Source: Hyphomonadaceae bacterium
GTDB lineage: Bacteria; Pseudomonadota; Alphaproteobacteria; Caulobacterales; Maricaulaceae
NCBI GenBank assembly: GCA_013001295.1
Contig: JABDMW010000028.1
Coordinates: forward strand, 62,001-126,000
Direction of reading: 5' to 3'
DNA: 64,000 nucleotides
Shown piece after piece: positions 54,239 to 63,194 of the stretch (within the stretch, counting starts at the first letter, position 1; each line of letters starts with the position of its first letter). The position numbers and the translations under genes were made by a program. The notes beneath the pieces were generated by a model that saw only the letters and a list, made by a program, of their open reading frames with translations, made no database searches and was not told the DNA's origin.

Positions 54239-55603
54239 ATGCAATCCATTTGGGCGGAAAATATACTCACATCAGATGGATGGTTAAAACGCGGGCGCGT
54301 TGACATTGACAAAGATGGAAAAATATCAGCGGTAACTGAAGACGTATCGAAAACGGGTAAGGCGGTAGGGACACTTCTCCCCGCGCCCGCCAACATTCAC
54401 AGTCATTCGTTCCAGCGTGCAATGGCTGGAATGACCGAACAGCGTGGCGATGACCCGGATGATAATTTCTGGAGCTGGCGTCGTTTGATGTACAAATTTT
54501 TGGACCATCTGACGCCAGAAGATATCGAGGCGATTGCCGCTTTCACGCAAATGGAGATGCTGGAGGCCGGATTTGGCGCGAGCGTCGAGTTTCATTATCT
54601 TCATCATCAGCCGAACGGACATCGTTACGACAACATTGCTGAACTTTCGGAACGGATCATCGCAGGCGCAAATCATTCAGGGATCGGACTAACCCTTCTT
54701 CCCGTGCTGTACGAATATGGCGGGTGTGATCAACGCCCCCTCGGAAAAGGACAGATCAGGTTTGGCAATGACAACAATCAATTTGCGCAGCTATTTGAAA
54801 AAGCGGCGGCGGGATTAAGCGCCCTACCCGTTGATGCACGTATCGGGGTTGCACCGCACTCTTTGCGCGCAGTTGGGGCCGACGGTTTGACGGCAGCACT
54901 TTCACTGAACCCGAATGGACCGATTCATATCCACGCCGCCGAACAAGTTGCCGAAGTTGAAGAAATCAAAGCTCACTGGGGTAAAAGACCCGTCGAGTGG
55001 TTGTTTGAAAACTATTCTATCGATCAACGCTGGTGTTTGATCCATGCCACGCAAATGCAGCCTCATGAAACCGAAATGCTCGCGCGGTCCGGTGCGGTTG
55101 CCGGACTATGTCCGATTACTGAAGCCAATCTGGGCGACGGGATTTTCGATGGCGTCCGATATTTTGAGAACAAGGGTCATTTCGGTATTGGTTCGGATTC
55201 GAACATTCGGATCAGCTTAACCGAAGAGCTTCGCCTATTGGAATATACGCAACGGTTGGCATCAAAAAAACGCGCTGTGTTGGCAACACGGGAAAAATCC
55301 ACAGGTCGGCTTCTTTTGGAGGGTGCGGCGGCCGGCGGAGCGCGCGCGTCGAAGCGCGACGCAGGGCGAATTGAAGTCGGCGCGCTCGCCGATCTCTGTG
55401 CGCTGGATATGCAGCACATAGATCTTGCGGATAAAACTGGCGACGCAATCCTCGATAGTTACATATTCGCGGGCGATGACCGGATGATAACCGACGCTTG
55501 GTCCGCTGGACGACATCTCGTCAAGAACGGAAGCCATATTCACCGCGATCAGCTTGAGGAAAGCTACTGGGCCCGCCTGAAAGCGATCAAAAGTAAAATT
55601 TAG
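54239..55603 (+). CDS. hutF: Formimidoylglutamate deiminase
   Basis: The 454-residue amidohydrolase has the metal site pair in NIHSHSFQRAMAGM, then IHAAEQVAEVEE, a histidine in IHATQM and the aspartate in FGIGSDSNIRIS. It converts N-formimidoyl-glutamate to N-formylglutamate and ammonia. It diverges from hutG with 75 bp between, so a shared promoter region is likely. Its 3' end overlaps the convergent anti-sigma gene by four bases. Confidence 0.92.
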   Translation: MQSIWAENILTSDGWLKRGRVDIDKDGKISAVTEDVSKTGKAVGTLLPAPANIHSHSFQRAMAGMTEQRGDDPDDNFWSWRRLMYKFLDHLTPEDIEAIAAFTQMEMLEAGFGASVEFHYLHHQPNGHRYDNIAELSERIIAGANHSGIGLTLLPVLYEYGGCDQRPLGKGQIRFGNDNNQFAQLFEKAAAGLSALPVDARIGVAPHSLRAVGADGLTAALSLNPNGPIHIHAAEQVAEVEEIKAHWGKRPVEWLFENYSIDQRWCLIHATQMQPHETEMLARSGAVAGLCPITEANLGDGIFDGVRYFENKGHFGIGSDSNIRISLTEELRLLEYTQRLASKKRAVLATREKSTGRLLLEGAAAGGARASKRDAGRIEVGALADLCALDMQHIDLADKTGDAILDSYIFAGDDRMITDAWSAGRHLVKNGSHIHRDQLEESYWARLKAIKSKI

Positions 55604-56259
55604 ATCTTAAAAAAGGGCTGTAAGAGACGCGGAATAATGCCGCGAAACACCAAAGGGCTATCGGTGGCTGCCAATACGATACAAGGCTGGTCTTCCATCG
55701 CGGTTGGCATATGCGGTGATTCATGATCAGCACAATGCAAATCTCCCTTGGTATAAGCCTCATCACCATCGTAATAGCCACCTGACAGGATCATTGTCAG
55801 CTCTTCGCCTGAATGTCCGTGCGCAGGAACGGCATGACCGGGTTTCATCCATAGCAGACGTGCTGACGCTTTCCCGTCGACTGTTAAAACGGCCTGTTTA
55901 ATGCTTGGAGAAAGTGATTGCCATTTCAAGCCATCAAAATCGCCATCCACATAAGAATTTAAGATAGCCGGAACTTCGAACCCGTACTTCTTGCTATAGG
56001 TCGACCCTAGAGGTTTAGGCGTTTCAACTACAGGCATATCCGCTTTGCGGAGCAAGTCACTGGCCGAGATATTCATGTTGGCCGGCTTCTCTTCTTCCAG
56101 CACGTGGCCACCTATTAATTGCTGCAACTCGACAGTTTTCTGGCATTTGGCGCACACGCTCAAATGTGTCGCCAGGACCAGATTATAGCCCGTGTCATAC
56201 CCACCGCTAACATAGCGGAGCAGTGTTTCATCTGAAGGATGATGAATGATCTTTGTCAT
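55600..56259 (-). CDS. chrR: ChrR-type zinc anti-sigma factor with cupin domain
   Basis: The 219-residue protein has an N-terminal zinc anti-sigma domain with His32, Cys36 and Cys39 (HLSVCAKC). A C-terminal cupin (about 105-205) carries HAVPAHGHSGEE and later DHESPHMP, candidate metal ligands. In Rhodobacter, ChrR of this layout holds its sigma factor until singlet oxygen or organic peroxide releases it. The start overlaps the sigma gene stop (ATGA). The stress signal here is inferred from the family. Confidence 0.88.
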   Translation of the reverse strand: MTKIIHHPSDETLLRYVSGGYDTGYNLVLATHLSVCAKCQKTVELQQLIGGHVLEEEKPANMNISASDLLRKADMPVVETPKPLGSTYSKKYGFEVPAILNSYVDGDFDGLKWQSLSPSIKQAVLTVDGKASARLLWMKPGHAVPAHGHSGEELTMILSGGYYDGDEAYTKGDLHCADHESPHMPTAMEDQPCIVLAATDSPLVFRGIIPRLLQPFFKI

Positions 56260-56933
56260 TTTAATTGTCCAATTAGTTTAGTGTCTTCGATTTCTATACG
56301 GTCCCGCAGTCTGCTTAGACCTAAGCGGATGCGTGATTTTACAGTACCTAACGGTATATCCAGCTGCTCAGCGATTTCTCTATGAGGATTGTCCTTGATA
56401 AATGACAGGACCAGGACTTGCTTCTGGTCCTCTGGCAATGTCTCCAATGCTTCGTAAAGCTTGTCAGCATTCAATGATTGATCTGTCGCGTCCTCAGGGC
56501 ATGCGGCTTCGACCATCGCGAATGACGGGTCATTCACATCGGGGAGCGGACGCGAATCCTTACGAAACTTGTCAATCTTCTTGTTTCGGGCGATTGTAAA
56601 AATCCAGGTCGATACAGCTGCCATGTCTGAATTGTATTGCTCAGCTTTGCGCCAAACCGTCATCAACGTCTCTTGCGCTATTTCTTCGGCGGCGTCGGGC
56701 GACAAACCCGAACGCAGCATAAACGATTTTACGCGCGGAGCGAAATGATTGAACAGGCTTTTGAACGCGTTGGCATCGGATTTGGATGCGATTGCGCAAA
56801 CCAACAGCGCCCAGTCTGCGCCACTACGCGAAGCGCCCTCGACGTTGTCGTTTTTCTGTTTTCGCACGTGCTCGGCGCTCCCGTATTGCGAAGGTTCAGC
56901 GTCATGTGTAATTGAGTAACTTGATAATGTCAT
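56256..56933 (-). CDS. ECF sigma factor of the RpoE-ChrR (ECF11-like) group
   Basis: The 225-residue protein has sigma region 2 (AEEIAQETLMTVWRKAEQY, then STWIFTIARNKKIDKFRKD) and region 4 (LPEDQKQVLVLSFIKDNPHR, then LDIPLGTVKSRIRLGLSRLR). It would direct RNA polymerase to TGATCC-type promoters. The ATG at 56933 is preferred; a GTG-less extension upstream would run through the promoter motif. The distance of eight bases from the -10-like CGTA to the ATG suggests a very short or absent leader. It is cotranscribed with chrR. Confidence 0.88.
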   Translation of the reverse strand: MTLSSYSITHDAEPSQYGSAEHVRKQKNDNVEGASRSGADWALLVCAIASKSDANAFKSLFNHFAPRVKSFMLRSGLSPDAAEEIAQETLMTVWRKAEQYNSDMAAVSTWIFTIARNKKIDKFRKDSRPLPDVNDPSFAMVEAACPEDATDQSLNADKLYEALETLPEDQKQVLVLSFIKDNPHREIAEQLDIPLGTVKSRIRLGLSRLRDRIEIEDTKLIGQLK

Positions 56934-56941
56934 GCGTTTAC

Positions 56942-56967
56942 TACGGCGTGATCCCGAAATCGGATCA
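56942..56967 (-). promoter_or_regulatory. ECF-type autoregulatory promoter TGATCC-N16-CGTA
   Basis: On the minus strand TGATCC (56967-56962) is followed after 16 bases by CGTA (56945-56942), which fits the motif known for RpoE/ChrR-group sigma factors. The start codon is eight bases further. The same stretch contains GTGATCC-N7-GGATCAC, an inverted repeat. Confidence 0.7.
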
Positions 56968-56991
56968 CACAAATTAGAAAATTACTGCAAT

Positions 56992-57017
56992 TGATCCGAT
57001 ACAGTTCAGCTTTCGTA
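56992..57017 (+). promoter_or_regulatory. Second ECF-type promoter TGATCC-N16-CGTA, divergent
   Basis: On the plus strand TGATCC (56992-56997) and CGTA (57014-57017) have the same 16-base spacer as the sigma gene promoter, only 25 bp away and pointing the other way. It would drive the operon starting at 57191, leaving a leader of about 165 bases. Confidence 0.7.
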
Positions 57018-57190
57018 TATTTAAGCACGATATGATTGAAAAAAATCGCCGGATCATGTTGTGGAAGCATTAAATCTAGCCTGCAATGTTAGATTTGGAA
57101 TTTTACTCAGCCGGGTGATTTACTTGAAGATGTGTACTGCTAGGTTCCGTGCCAGCAATTGAATCGCAGTTGTATTTGTGGAGTTTATAT

Positions 57191-57685
57191 ATGTTTGGTC
57201 TCGTAGCTTCTGCCGCCGCCTACGCCTGTCTAGCGGCTCCCCTCCCCGCAACCGATTTAAAACCGGTCGGAAGCGTCGCGTATAAAAAGGCAATTTTCCA
57301 TTTGTATGATATCTCTTTGTGCTCTGACACTGGGACATTTCAATGGGACAACCCCTTTGTCATCACGCTCAAATATAAAAGGAAATTCTCCAGCGAGATG
57401 ATCGTCAAAGCGACGATGGTGGAAATGTCCCGTTTGTCCGGGCGCGATCAATCAGAATTCGAACCATTAAGACCGACTGTCGACAAATGCTTCCCCAACG
57501 TCAAAAAAGGCGATCAGATCACGGGCGTCAGCATGGGACCGGACGAAGCAAAATTTTATTATAATGGTGAGCTCACATGTGAAGTTAAATGGGCCGGTTT
57601 CAACGAAGATTTTTTCGGAATCTGGTTGGCCGACGAATCCCGCGCACCGCGTAAATCAAAGGTCTTGAGAGGCCTTAAAAAATGA
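57191..57685 (+). CDS. Chalcone isomerase-like secreted protein
   Basis: The 164-residue protein has a short signal peptide (ending near ACLAAP) and the pattern of bacterial chalcone-isomerase-like proteins: LKPVGSVAYKKAIFHLYDISLCSD and a C-terminal KFYYNGELTCEVKWAGFNEDFFGIWLADES. Bacterial members lack proven isomerase activity and may bind fatty acids; several occur in sigma E-ChrR regulons. The start at 57191 has GTGGAG upstream and begins the signal. It is the first gene after the plus-strand ECF promoter. Confidence 0.75.
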   Translation: MFGLVASAAAYACLAAPLPATDLKPVGSVAYKKAIFHLYDISLCSDTGTFQWDNPFVITLKYKRKFSSEMIVKATMVEMSRLSGRDQSEFEPLRPTVDKCFPNVKKGDQITGVSMGPDEAKFYYNGELTCEVKWAGFNEDFFGIWLADESRAPRKSKVLRGLKK

Positions 57686-57695
57686 TAGGCGTGTC

Positions 57696-58988
57696 GTGAC
57701 CATTGCGGCAGTCCAAGCGCCGGCGCGACGCAACACCAACACCCTCATTCGATATGGATTGATTGGCGCGGCCATCGCATTTGCCGGCCCTCCTATCTAT
57801 ATTCACGCGCCGAAAGTCTATGCGGAACTGCATGGTTTGAACCTAGCGATCTTGGGGGCTGTCCTCTTGGCCCTGCGGGCCTTCGATTTTATTCAGGACC
57901 CATTGCTTGGCTGGGCCATATCCAAGCGTCCGGAAAAACGCTCTAAACTGGCCGTTTTATTTACTGTTCTATTGGGTACGGGGATGGCCGCGCTTTTCGC
58001 ACCGATCCTACCCCTATCGCCTGGAATATGGATAGCCTTGTCACTGGCACTGGTTTTTACCGGGTTCAGTGGCTTGCAAATCATGTTTTACAGCGCTGGT
58101 ATCGGACTTGCGGAGGATATGAGAACATCACATTCCCGCATTGCGGCGTGGCGTGAAACTTCGGTATTGATTGGTGTTTGCGCGGCGTGTGTCGCCCCGG
58201 TGATTTTCGCCGCACTGACCGATGAACCCACCGGATATGCTATATATGCGGGCGCCTTCTTGGTGTTATTGACCACCGGTCTCTTGCTTTCCCGTCCGGT
58301 TTGGACGGTTCCGCTTCCAAAACAGCAGGAAAAAGCAGATTACAAGACCTTGATCAAGGACAGGCCTTTACGCTGGTTGCTGGGGGTTGGGTTTTTAAAC
58401 TCGCTACCAACCGGTGTCACATCGACTTTGTTCCTGTTCTACGTCGAGGACCGGCTTGAGGGCGGTTTCCATGCCGGGCCTTTGCTATTGATATTCTTTT
58501 TAAGTGCAGCGCTGAGCGCGCCGTTTTGGGGGAAAATGGCAACCCGCTATGATGTTAAAACTGTTCTTTTAAGCGGCATGTCTTTGCTTATCCCGGCATT
58601 TATAACGGCTTCATTTCTCGGAAGTGGTGATATCTGGCAGTTTTACGTCATTTGCGTGTTGTCCGGCATGGCCCTGGGAGCCGATATGACCTTACTGCCT
58701 GCCATGATTTCCGAGCGGTTGGCCAAGAGCGGTCAAAGCCCGGCGCACGCATTTGGAATATTCGGGTTTATAACAAAAATGTCGTTTGCGGTTGGCGCCG
58801 CTATATCGCTGCCGCTTCTTGCGCTGGCCCAATATAAGCCCGGAGCGGACAATCCGGAATCTGCCCTGTTTGCGCTCGCGCTTACTTATGCGGCACTGCC
58901 GTGTGTATTGAAGATATTCGCAATTGTCGGGTTGAAAATTGCACCGATCTCAGACACACAGAATGTGCGTCAATTGGGGTCTATATGA
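57696..58988 (+). CDS. MFS (GPH/MelB-like) transporter
   Basis: The 430-residue membrane protein starts at a GTG 10 bp after the chalcone-isomerase-like gene. It has 12 likely membrane segments, with the family-typical ALRAFDFIQDPLLGWAISKRP. GPH members move sugars or other solutes with cations. Transporters of this kind are known in ECF11-group stress clusters, but the cargo is not known. ATGA overlap joins it to the next gene. Confidence 0.75.
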   Translation: MTIAAVQAPARRNTNTLIRYGLIGAAIAFAGPPIYIHAPKVYAELHGLNLAILGAVLLALRAFDFIQDPLLGWAISKRPEKRSKLAVLFTVLLGTGMAALFAPILPLSPGIWIALSLALVFTGFSGLQIMFYSAGIGLAEDMRTSHSRIAAWRETSVLIGVCAACVAPVIFAALTDEPTGYAIYAGAFLVLLTTGLLLSRPVWTVPLPKQQEKADYKTLIKDRPLRWLLGVGFLNSLPTGVTSTLFLFYVEDRLEGGFHAGPLLLIFFLSAALSAPFWGKMATRYDVKTVLLSGMSLLIPAFITASFLGSGDIWQFYVICVLSGMALGADMTLLPAMISERLAKSGQSPAHAFGIFGFITKMSFAVGAAISLPLLALAQYKPGADNPESALFALALTYAALPCVLKIFAIVGLKIAPISDTQNVRQLGSI

Positions 58989-59722
58989 AACAGCCAACAC
59001 TGTATGTTTTTGCGATATCGCATTATTGCGAAAAAGCCCGTTGGGCGATGGATCGGTCGGGAATTGATTATAAACTGAAATTCATTGCCCCCGGCGTTCA
59101 CGCTCAAAAAGCCACGAAATTGGGTTTGAAATCATCGTCGGTTCCGATTTTGACGGCTGGCGAGGACGTGATTCAGGGATCTTCTGAAATAATAGACTGG
59201 ATCGACAGACATATACCGCAATCGTCTTCAACCCTGACACCCAGCAATGACTCAAAAGCGATTGAATCCCGCTTGGACGAAAAGACCGGAGTGCATGTTC
59301 GCCGCTATTATTACTCCGAAGCGATGGTTGATTGCCCGGAGACGGTGAAACCTATGTTTAAAAAAGGCGTCCCCTTCGTTCAAAAGCTTTTGGTCGACTC
59401 CATTTGGTCGAAGGTACCGACCATGATGATCAAAGGCATGGATCTTGGACCGGAACAACACTTGCAATCCAAAGCAATATTGGATGTGGAAATGGATTGG
59501 TTGGACGGCTTATTGGCTGACGGAAGGCCGTTTTTAGCCGGCGATCAATTGTCCAGAGCCGATCTCGCTGCTGCGAGCTTGCTGGCCCCCCTCGTGGTCC
59601 CGGACGAACACCCGACATATGATACGCTCATCCTGCCGCCACGCGTTGCGGCTGACGCAATCATCTGGGCCGAGAGACCGGTTTTTAACTGGGTTAAGTC
59701 GATCTATCAGCAATATCGATAA
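58985..59722 (+). CDS. Glutathione S-transferase family protein (1)
   Basis: The 245-residue protein has an N-terminal thioredoxin-like domain with FAISHYCEKARWAMDRSG, a cis-proline motif (SSVPILTAGEDVIQGSSEI) and a C-terminal helical domain with PFLAGDQLSRADLAAASLL. It may conjugate or reduce peroxidised compounds, which fits a singlet-oxygen response operon. The start follows from the ATGA overlap with the MFS gene stop. Confidence 0.85.
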   Translation: MKQPTLYVFAISHYCEKARWAMDRSGIDYKLKFIAPGVHAQKATKLGLKSSSVPILTAGEDVIQGSSEIIDWIDRHIPQSSSTLTPSNDSKAIESRLDEKTGVHVRRYYYSEAMVDCPETVKPMFKKGVPFVQKLLVDSIWSKVPTMMIKGMDLGPEQHLQSKAILDVEMDWLDGLLADGRPFLAGDQLSRADLAAASLLAPLVVPDEHPTYDTLILPPRVAADAIIWAERPVFNWVKSIYQQYR

Positions 59723-59791
59723 CTGCTTTCCCGGTTTTGCACCGTGAATCATATGTGATACTCAAATTCCTATCATATTGGGAACCACACC

Positions 59792-60247
59792 ATGAAAACC
59801 GCCTTCATAACCGCTGTCTCAGCGCCTTTACTGTTTCTAAGCGCCTGCGCCTCGACACCTGACCCGGCAGAAGTTTGCTCGGCTGAATGGATCACGCCTC
59901 GCGCAGAGCGCGCCATGGATGATTTCAAGAAAGACACACGTTCGACCTTTAAATCGCTGAAAAAAGTCGGGGAAAAGGTCGCCAATGGCGATCAAATCGG
60001 GCCACTACAAATGTTTTCTGTGATGAATTCGATCAACAAACTCGGCAAAACGTTCGAAAATGGACGGGCCATGAAGGATATGCGCACATTGGCCAATACC
60101 TGCGATGACCCGGATTTGATAAAAACCGCCATGACAGACTTCATGCGCGAACAGGGAATTGAAGAGAAATTCATTAATTTCCTGAACGGATTGCAGGAAT
60201 ACCAGAAACTCCTGGAAACGGGTAGAAGACCTGATCTGAAAATTTAA
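59792..60247 (+). CDS. Lipoprotein of unknown function
   Basis: The 151-residue protein has a lipoprotein signal with lipobox LSAC and a compact, mostly helical charged remainder. Two cysteines (in EVCSAEW and NTCDDPD) could form a disulfide. I do not recognise a family. It follows the GST gene after 69 bp on the same strand; whether it belongs to the same transcript is uncertain. Confidence 0.7.
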   Translation: MKTAFITAVSAPLLFLSACASTPDPAEVCSAEWITPRAERAMDDFKKDTRSTFKSLKKVGEKVANGDQIGPLQMFSVMNSINKLGKTFENGRAMKDMRTLANTCDDPDLIKTAMTDFMREQGIEEKFINFLNGLQEYQKLLETGRRPDLKI

Positions 60248-60318
60248 CAGTCGTCTGTCTTAAGGCGGGTTTTCAAATCCGAAGGACTGGGGTAAAAGCT
60301 CGGCCAAAGGATGTTTTC

Positions 60319-61233
60319 ATGACCTATTGTGTTGCCGCACTTTATCATTTTACCACGCTTAAGGATTACGCGTCCTTGCGTGAGCCGTTGCAGGACATGT
60401 GTGATCTCCTCGGGATAAAGGGTACGCTGTTATTGGCGCAGGAAGGGATCAACGGTACGATCGCTGGTCCGGATGCGGTAATTGACGACCTTCTCAACTT
60501 TCTGAAGGCCGACCCCAGATTGGTCGATCTTGATCATAAGGAATCGCGCGCTGAAGACATGCCGTTCTACCGGATGAAGGTGCGCCTTAAAAAAGAGATC
60601 GTCACCATGGGAGTCGAGGGCGTGAATCCCAACGAAATCGTTGGAACTTACGTCGATCCGAAAGACTGGAATGATTTGATCTCCGACCCCAATGTGGTGC
60701 TGATCGACACAAGAAACGACTATGAAGTTGAGATAGGAACATTTAAAGGCGCCATCAATCCCGACACAGAAACCTTCCGGGAGTTTCCCGCGTGGGTAGA
60801 TGATCATAAAGAGCAACTCGACAAGCCAAAAGTGGCCATGTTCTGCACTGGTGGCATCCGTTGTGAAAAAGCAAGTTCTTTCATGAAAACAAAAGGGTAT
60901 GATGAGGTCTTTCATTTAAAAGGCGGCATTTTAAAGTACCTCGAAACCGTGCCCGAACAAGAAAGTCTATGGGACGGGGAATGCTTCGTTTTCGATCAAC
61001 GCGTGGCGGTTGGACACGGCTTGAAACAGGGCCAATATGATCAGTGTTTTGCCTGTCGGTACCCAATAACTGAAAAGGAAAAACAGTCGCCACTTTATGT
61101 CAAAGGCATCTCCTGCCCGCGGTGTCATAACAAAATGAGCGAAGAACAGAGAGCGAGGTTTGCCGAGCGGCAAAAACAAATGGCGCTCGCCAAACAACGC
61201 GGAGAAGATCATCTCGGACGCAAGGTCGGCTGA
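60319..61233 (+). CDS. trhO: tRNA uridine(34) hydroxylase, rhodanese-type
   Basis: The 304-residue protein matches TrhO (YceA): an N-terminal acylphosphatase-like domain, a rhodanese domain with [19 protein letters not shown], the active cysteine in [12 protein letters not shown] (Cys176, then Cys182), and a C-terminal cysteine-rich segment (CFACRYPI ... CPRCHNKM). It hydroxylates U34 of some tRNAs using prephenate-independent oxygen chemistry. Its stop overlaps the next start (TGATG). Confidence 0.92.
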   Translation: MTYCVAALYHFTTLKDYASLREPLQDMCDLLGIKGTLLLAQEGINGTIAGPDAVIDDLLNFLKADPRLVDLDHKESRAEDMPFYRMKVRLKKEIVTMGVEGVNPNEIVGTYVDPKDWNDLISDPNVVLIDTRNDYEVEIGTFKGAINPDTETFREFPAWVDDHKEQLDKPKVAMFCTGGIRCEKASSFMKTKGYDEVFHLKGGILKYLETVPEQESLWDGECFVFDQRVAVGHGLKQGQYDQCFACRYPITEKEKQSPLYVKGISCPRCHNKMSEEQRARFAERQKQMALAKQRGEDHLGRKVG

Positions 61234-61859
61234 TGGGCCATGTGCTCTATTCCTTTCGGCGCTGCCCCTTTGCAATGCGGGCAAGGATGGCATTGAAAAT
61301 CAGTGGCGCAGACTACAAACATCGAGAGATCTTACTGCGCGATAAACCTGCCTCCATGTTGGCCGCCTCGCCTAAAGGCACTGTTCCCGTTTTCATTATC
61401 GATGACGAAAAGGTCATTGATGAAAGCTATGATCTCATGCTGTGGGCGCTGAAAAAAAATGATCCGGAGAATTGGCTTGCCCCCGGCCTCGCGCAAATGC
61501 AACCAATCATCGAGATGATTACCGGTGAATTCAAACATCATCTCGACCGTTATAAATATGCCAGTCGATATAGTGATGATGCAGATCGGTTCAGTGTTGA
61601 TCACTCCCACCGTGATGAAGCCGTAAAAATACTAGCTGAGTTCGAAACACGTCTCGAAAAATCAGAGTTTCTAATCGGTGATGTGCCAAGTTTGGCCGAT
61701 TTTGCCACTTTCCCCTTCATCCGGCAGTTTTCCAACGTTGAACCCGAATGGTGGAATAAACCGCAGTTCCCGCGTCTGCATGCCTGGTTGGATGGCCTGG
61801 TAAATGGTGAGTTATTCAAATCTATCATGAAAAAACACCCATTGTGGGTCGATCCGTAG
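61233..61859 (+). CDS. Glutathione S-transferase family protein (2)
   Basis: The 208-residue protein has YSFRRCPFAMRARMAL as the CPF-type thioredoxin-fold site, the cis-proline region KGTVPVFIIDDEKVIDES, and a helical C-terminus with LIGDVPSLADFATFPFIRQF. The cysteine suggests thiol-transfer or reductase activity in place of classic conjugation. It overlaps trhO by one base. Confidence 0.85.
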   Translation: MGHVLYSFRRCPFAMRARMALKISGADYKHREILLRDKPASMLAASPKGTVPVFIIDDEKVIDESYDLMLWALKKNDPENWLAPGLAQMQPIIEMITGEFKHHLDRYKYASRYSDDADRFSVDHSHRDEAVKILAEFETRLEKSEFLIGDVPSLADFATFPFIRQFSNVEPEWWNKPQFPRLHAWLDGLVNGELFKSIMKKHPLWVDP

Positions 61860-61966
61860 AAGCTGAACCCCAATTCTGAATATAAGATAACGACTGCATT
61901 CAGCTTTTGGATAGACTGCATATTCTATGTAAGATGAGCACACATGTTTTGACGCGGGAGACCCCC

Positions 61967-63193
61967 ATGAAACCTCATATTTACGCAGCAATATTACTTG
62001 CCGCTCTTATTTCATTCACCTTACCGGCACAGGCGCAGTCCCGTAGTGGCAATGATATTGGCGGCATTCTTGAAGACATATTCGGGAGCGGCCGCGCGCC
62101 CAACCAATACCCAAATCCTGCCCAAACATCGTCAATTGACACGATCCCGGTCGATGTCGTTTTTGATCCGGGCCGTAACGGCCTGCCGGAGGAGGCCACA
62201 CTTGTTGTGTCCGCCTATGCACCGCCTGCTCCAAATGTCAGGCGCCGGGGCCCGAAGCTGATCGGGGAAACCAAGCTTTTACTCGATGATTTAAGCCCGC
62301 CCTTAAGCGTCGTCATCGCTGCGCCGTCGCGAGTTACACAGGAAATTGACTTTGCCCGTATCGAAGCCAAGATCGTCGATTTTGACGGGAACATTCTCTA
62401 TAAAGCCGACCAGGACGGTGAGTTTCGCGGCTATGATGCCCCAATTATGGACCTGAGACGGGTTGGTTTTAACTCACAACCCACCACACAACCCCCTACA
62501 TCAGCTGGAAATGTCCAGTTTGAAACCGTTCGCGGCAATGTCGGCATTGACGGTCCTGCGCCTAATTTCCGCGGCGGTATGTTGACGGTTCGCCTCGTGG
62601 AAGACGGTCCGGCAATCGGTGGCCGTACCATCGTCGGCGAAAAACAAATCAGTATTGACGGGATGTCTCCACCCTATGAATTTGATTTTGAGCGGACAAT
62701 CATGCCGGGTAATAAAAATACACCATTGGTGCTCGAAGCCTGGATCGAAGATTGGGCCAATCGTAAAACCCATGAGACAAGTCGTCCTGTCACGTTCACC
62801 GGCGCGGGTACAGCATACCGTTTACGTCTTGGGCCCGTGCCGATCGGTTATCAAGTGCCCACTCAGCCTCCTGCACCAGCATTCCAGAGCGAAGCGCGGT
62901 TCAATGCCTTTAAAGGCCTCCCGGCAGGATCAACCTTGTTTGTGGACTTAGAGCGCCCGGTCACGGGCTCTCGCCCTCAACTCATCACCCAAACGCAAGT
63001 GTCATTAGATGGGCGTTCCGGCAATATTCCGTTTACTCTGGACGGCGCTAATCTCGATCCGAACCTGCCAACGCCGATCTTACGGGCGCGTGTGGAAGAT
63101 GCCAATGGCACAATCCTGTTTTCTAATCCGGGCGGAACGCCGTGGACGCCAAACAGCAATTCTGTTGAGTTGAGAGCTTCAGCTTATTATTAG
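61967..63193 (+). CDS. Secreted protein with three YbaY-like repeats
   Basis: The 408-residue protein has a signal peptide (ending PAQAQ) and three beta-rich repeats at about 40-145, 165-285 and 300-400. Each has a pattern like LPEEATLVVSAY ... SPPLSVVI ... ARIEAKIVDFDGNILYK, which is the YbaY/HslJ-type lipoprotein fold. The start at 61967 is preferred (GGGAG upstream); an earlier in-frame ATG would put 20 residues before the signal. The role is unknown; YbaY-like proteins bind glycolipids or stabilise envelope partners. Confidence 0.7.
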   Translation: MKPHIYAAILLAALISFTLPAQAQSRSGNDIGGILEDIFGSGRAPNQYPNPAQTSSIDTIPVDVVFDPGRNGLPEEATLVVSAYAPPAPNVRRRGPKLIGETKLLLDDLSPPLSVVIAAPSRVTQEIDFARIEAKIVDFDGNILYKADQDGEFRGYDAPIMDLRRVGFNSQPTTQPPTSAGNVQFETVRGNVGIDGPAPNFRGGMLTVRLVEDGPAIGGRTIVGEKQISIDGMSPPYEFDFERTIMPGNKNTPLVLEAWIEDWANRKTHETSRPVTFTGAGTAYRLRLGPVPIGYQVPTQPPAPAFQSEARFNAFKGLPAGSTLFVDLERPVTGSRPQLITQTQVSLDGRSGNIPFTLDGANLDPNLPTPILRARVEDANGTILFSNPGGTPWTPNSNSVELRASAYY

Positions 63194-63194
63194 A

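Noticed and set aside
57032-57073. A 13-codon frame in the leader of the chalcone-isomerase-like gene
   Set aside because: It has no Shine-Dalgarno sequence and no regulatory codon pattern, so a leader peptide cannot be supported.
61860-61906. AAGCTGAA and TTCAGCTT inverted repeat after the second GST gene
   Set aside because: The loop of more than 30 bases and a T run of only four make a terminator doubtful.
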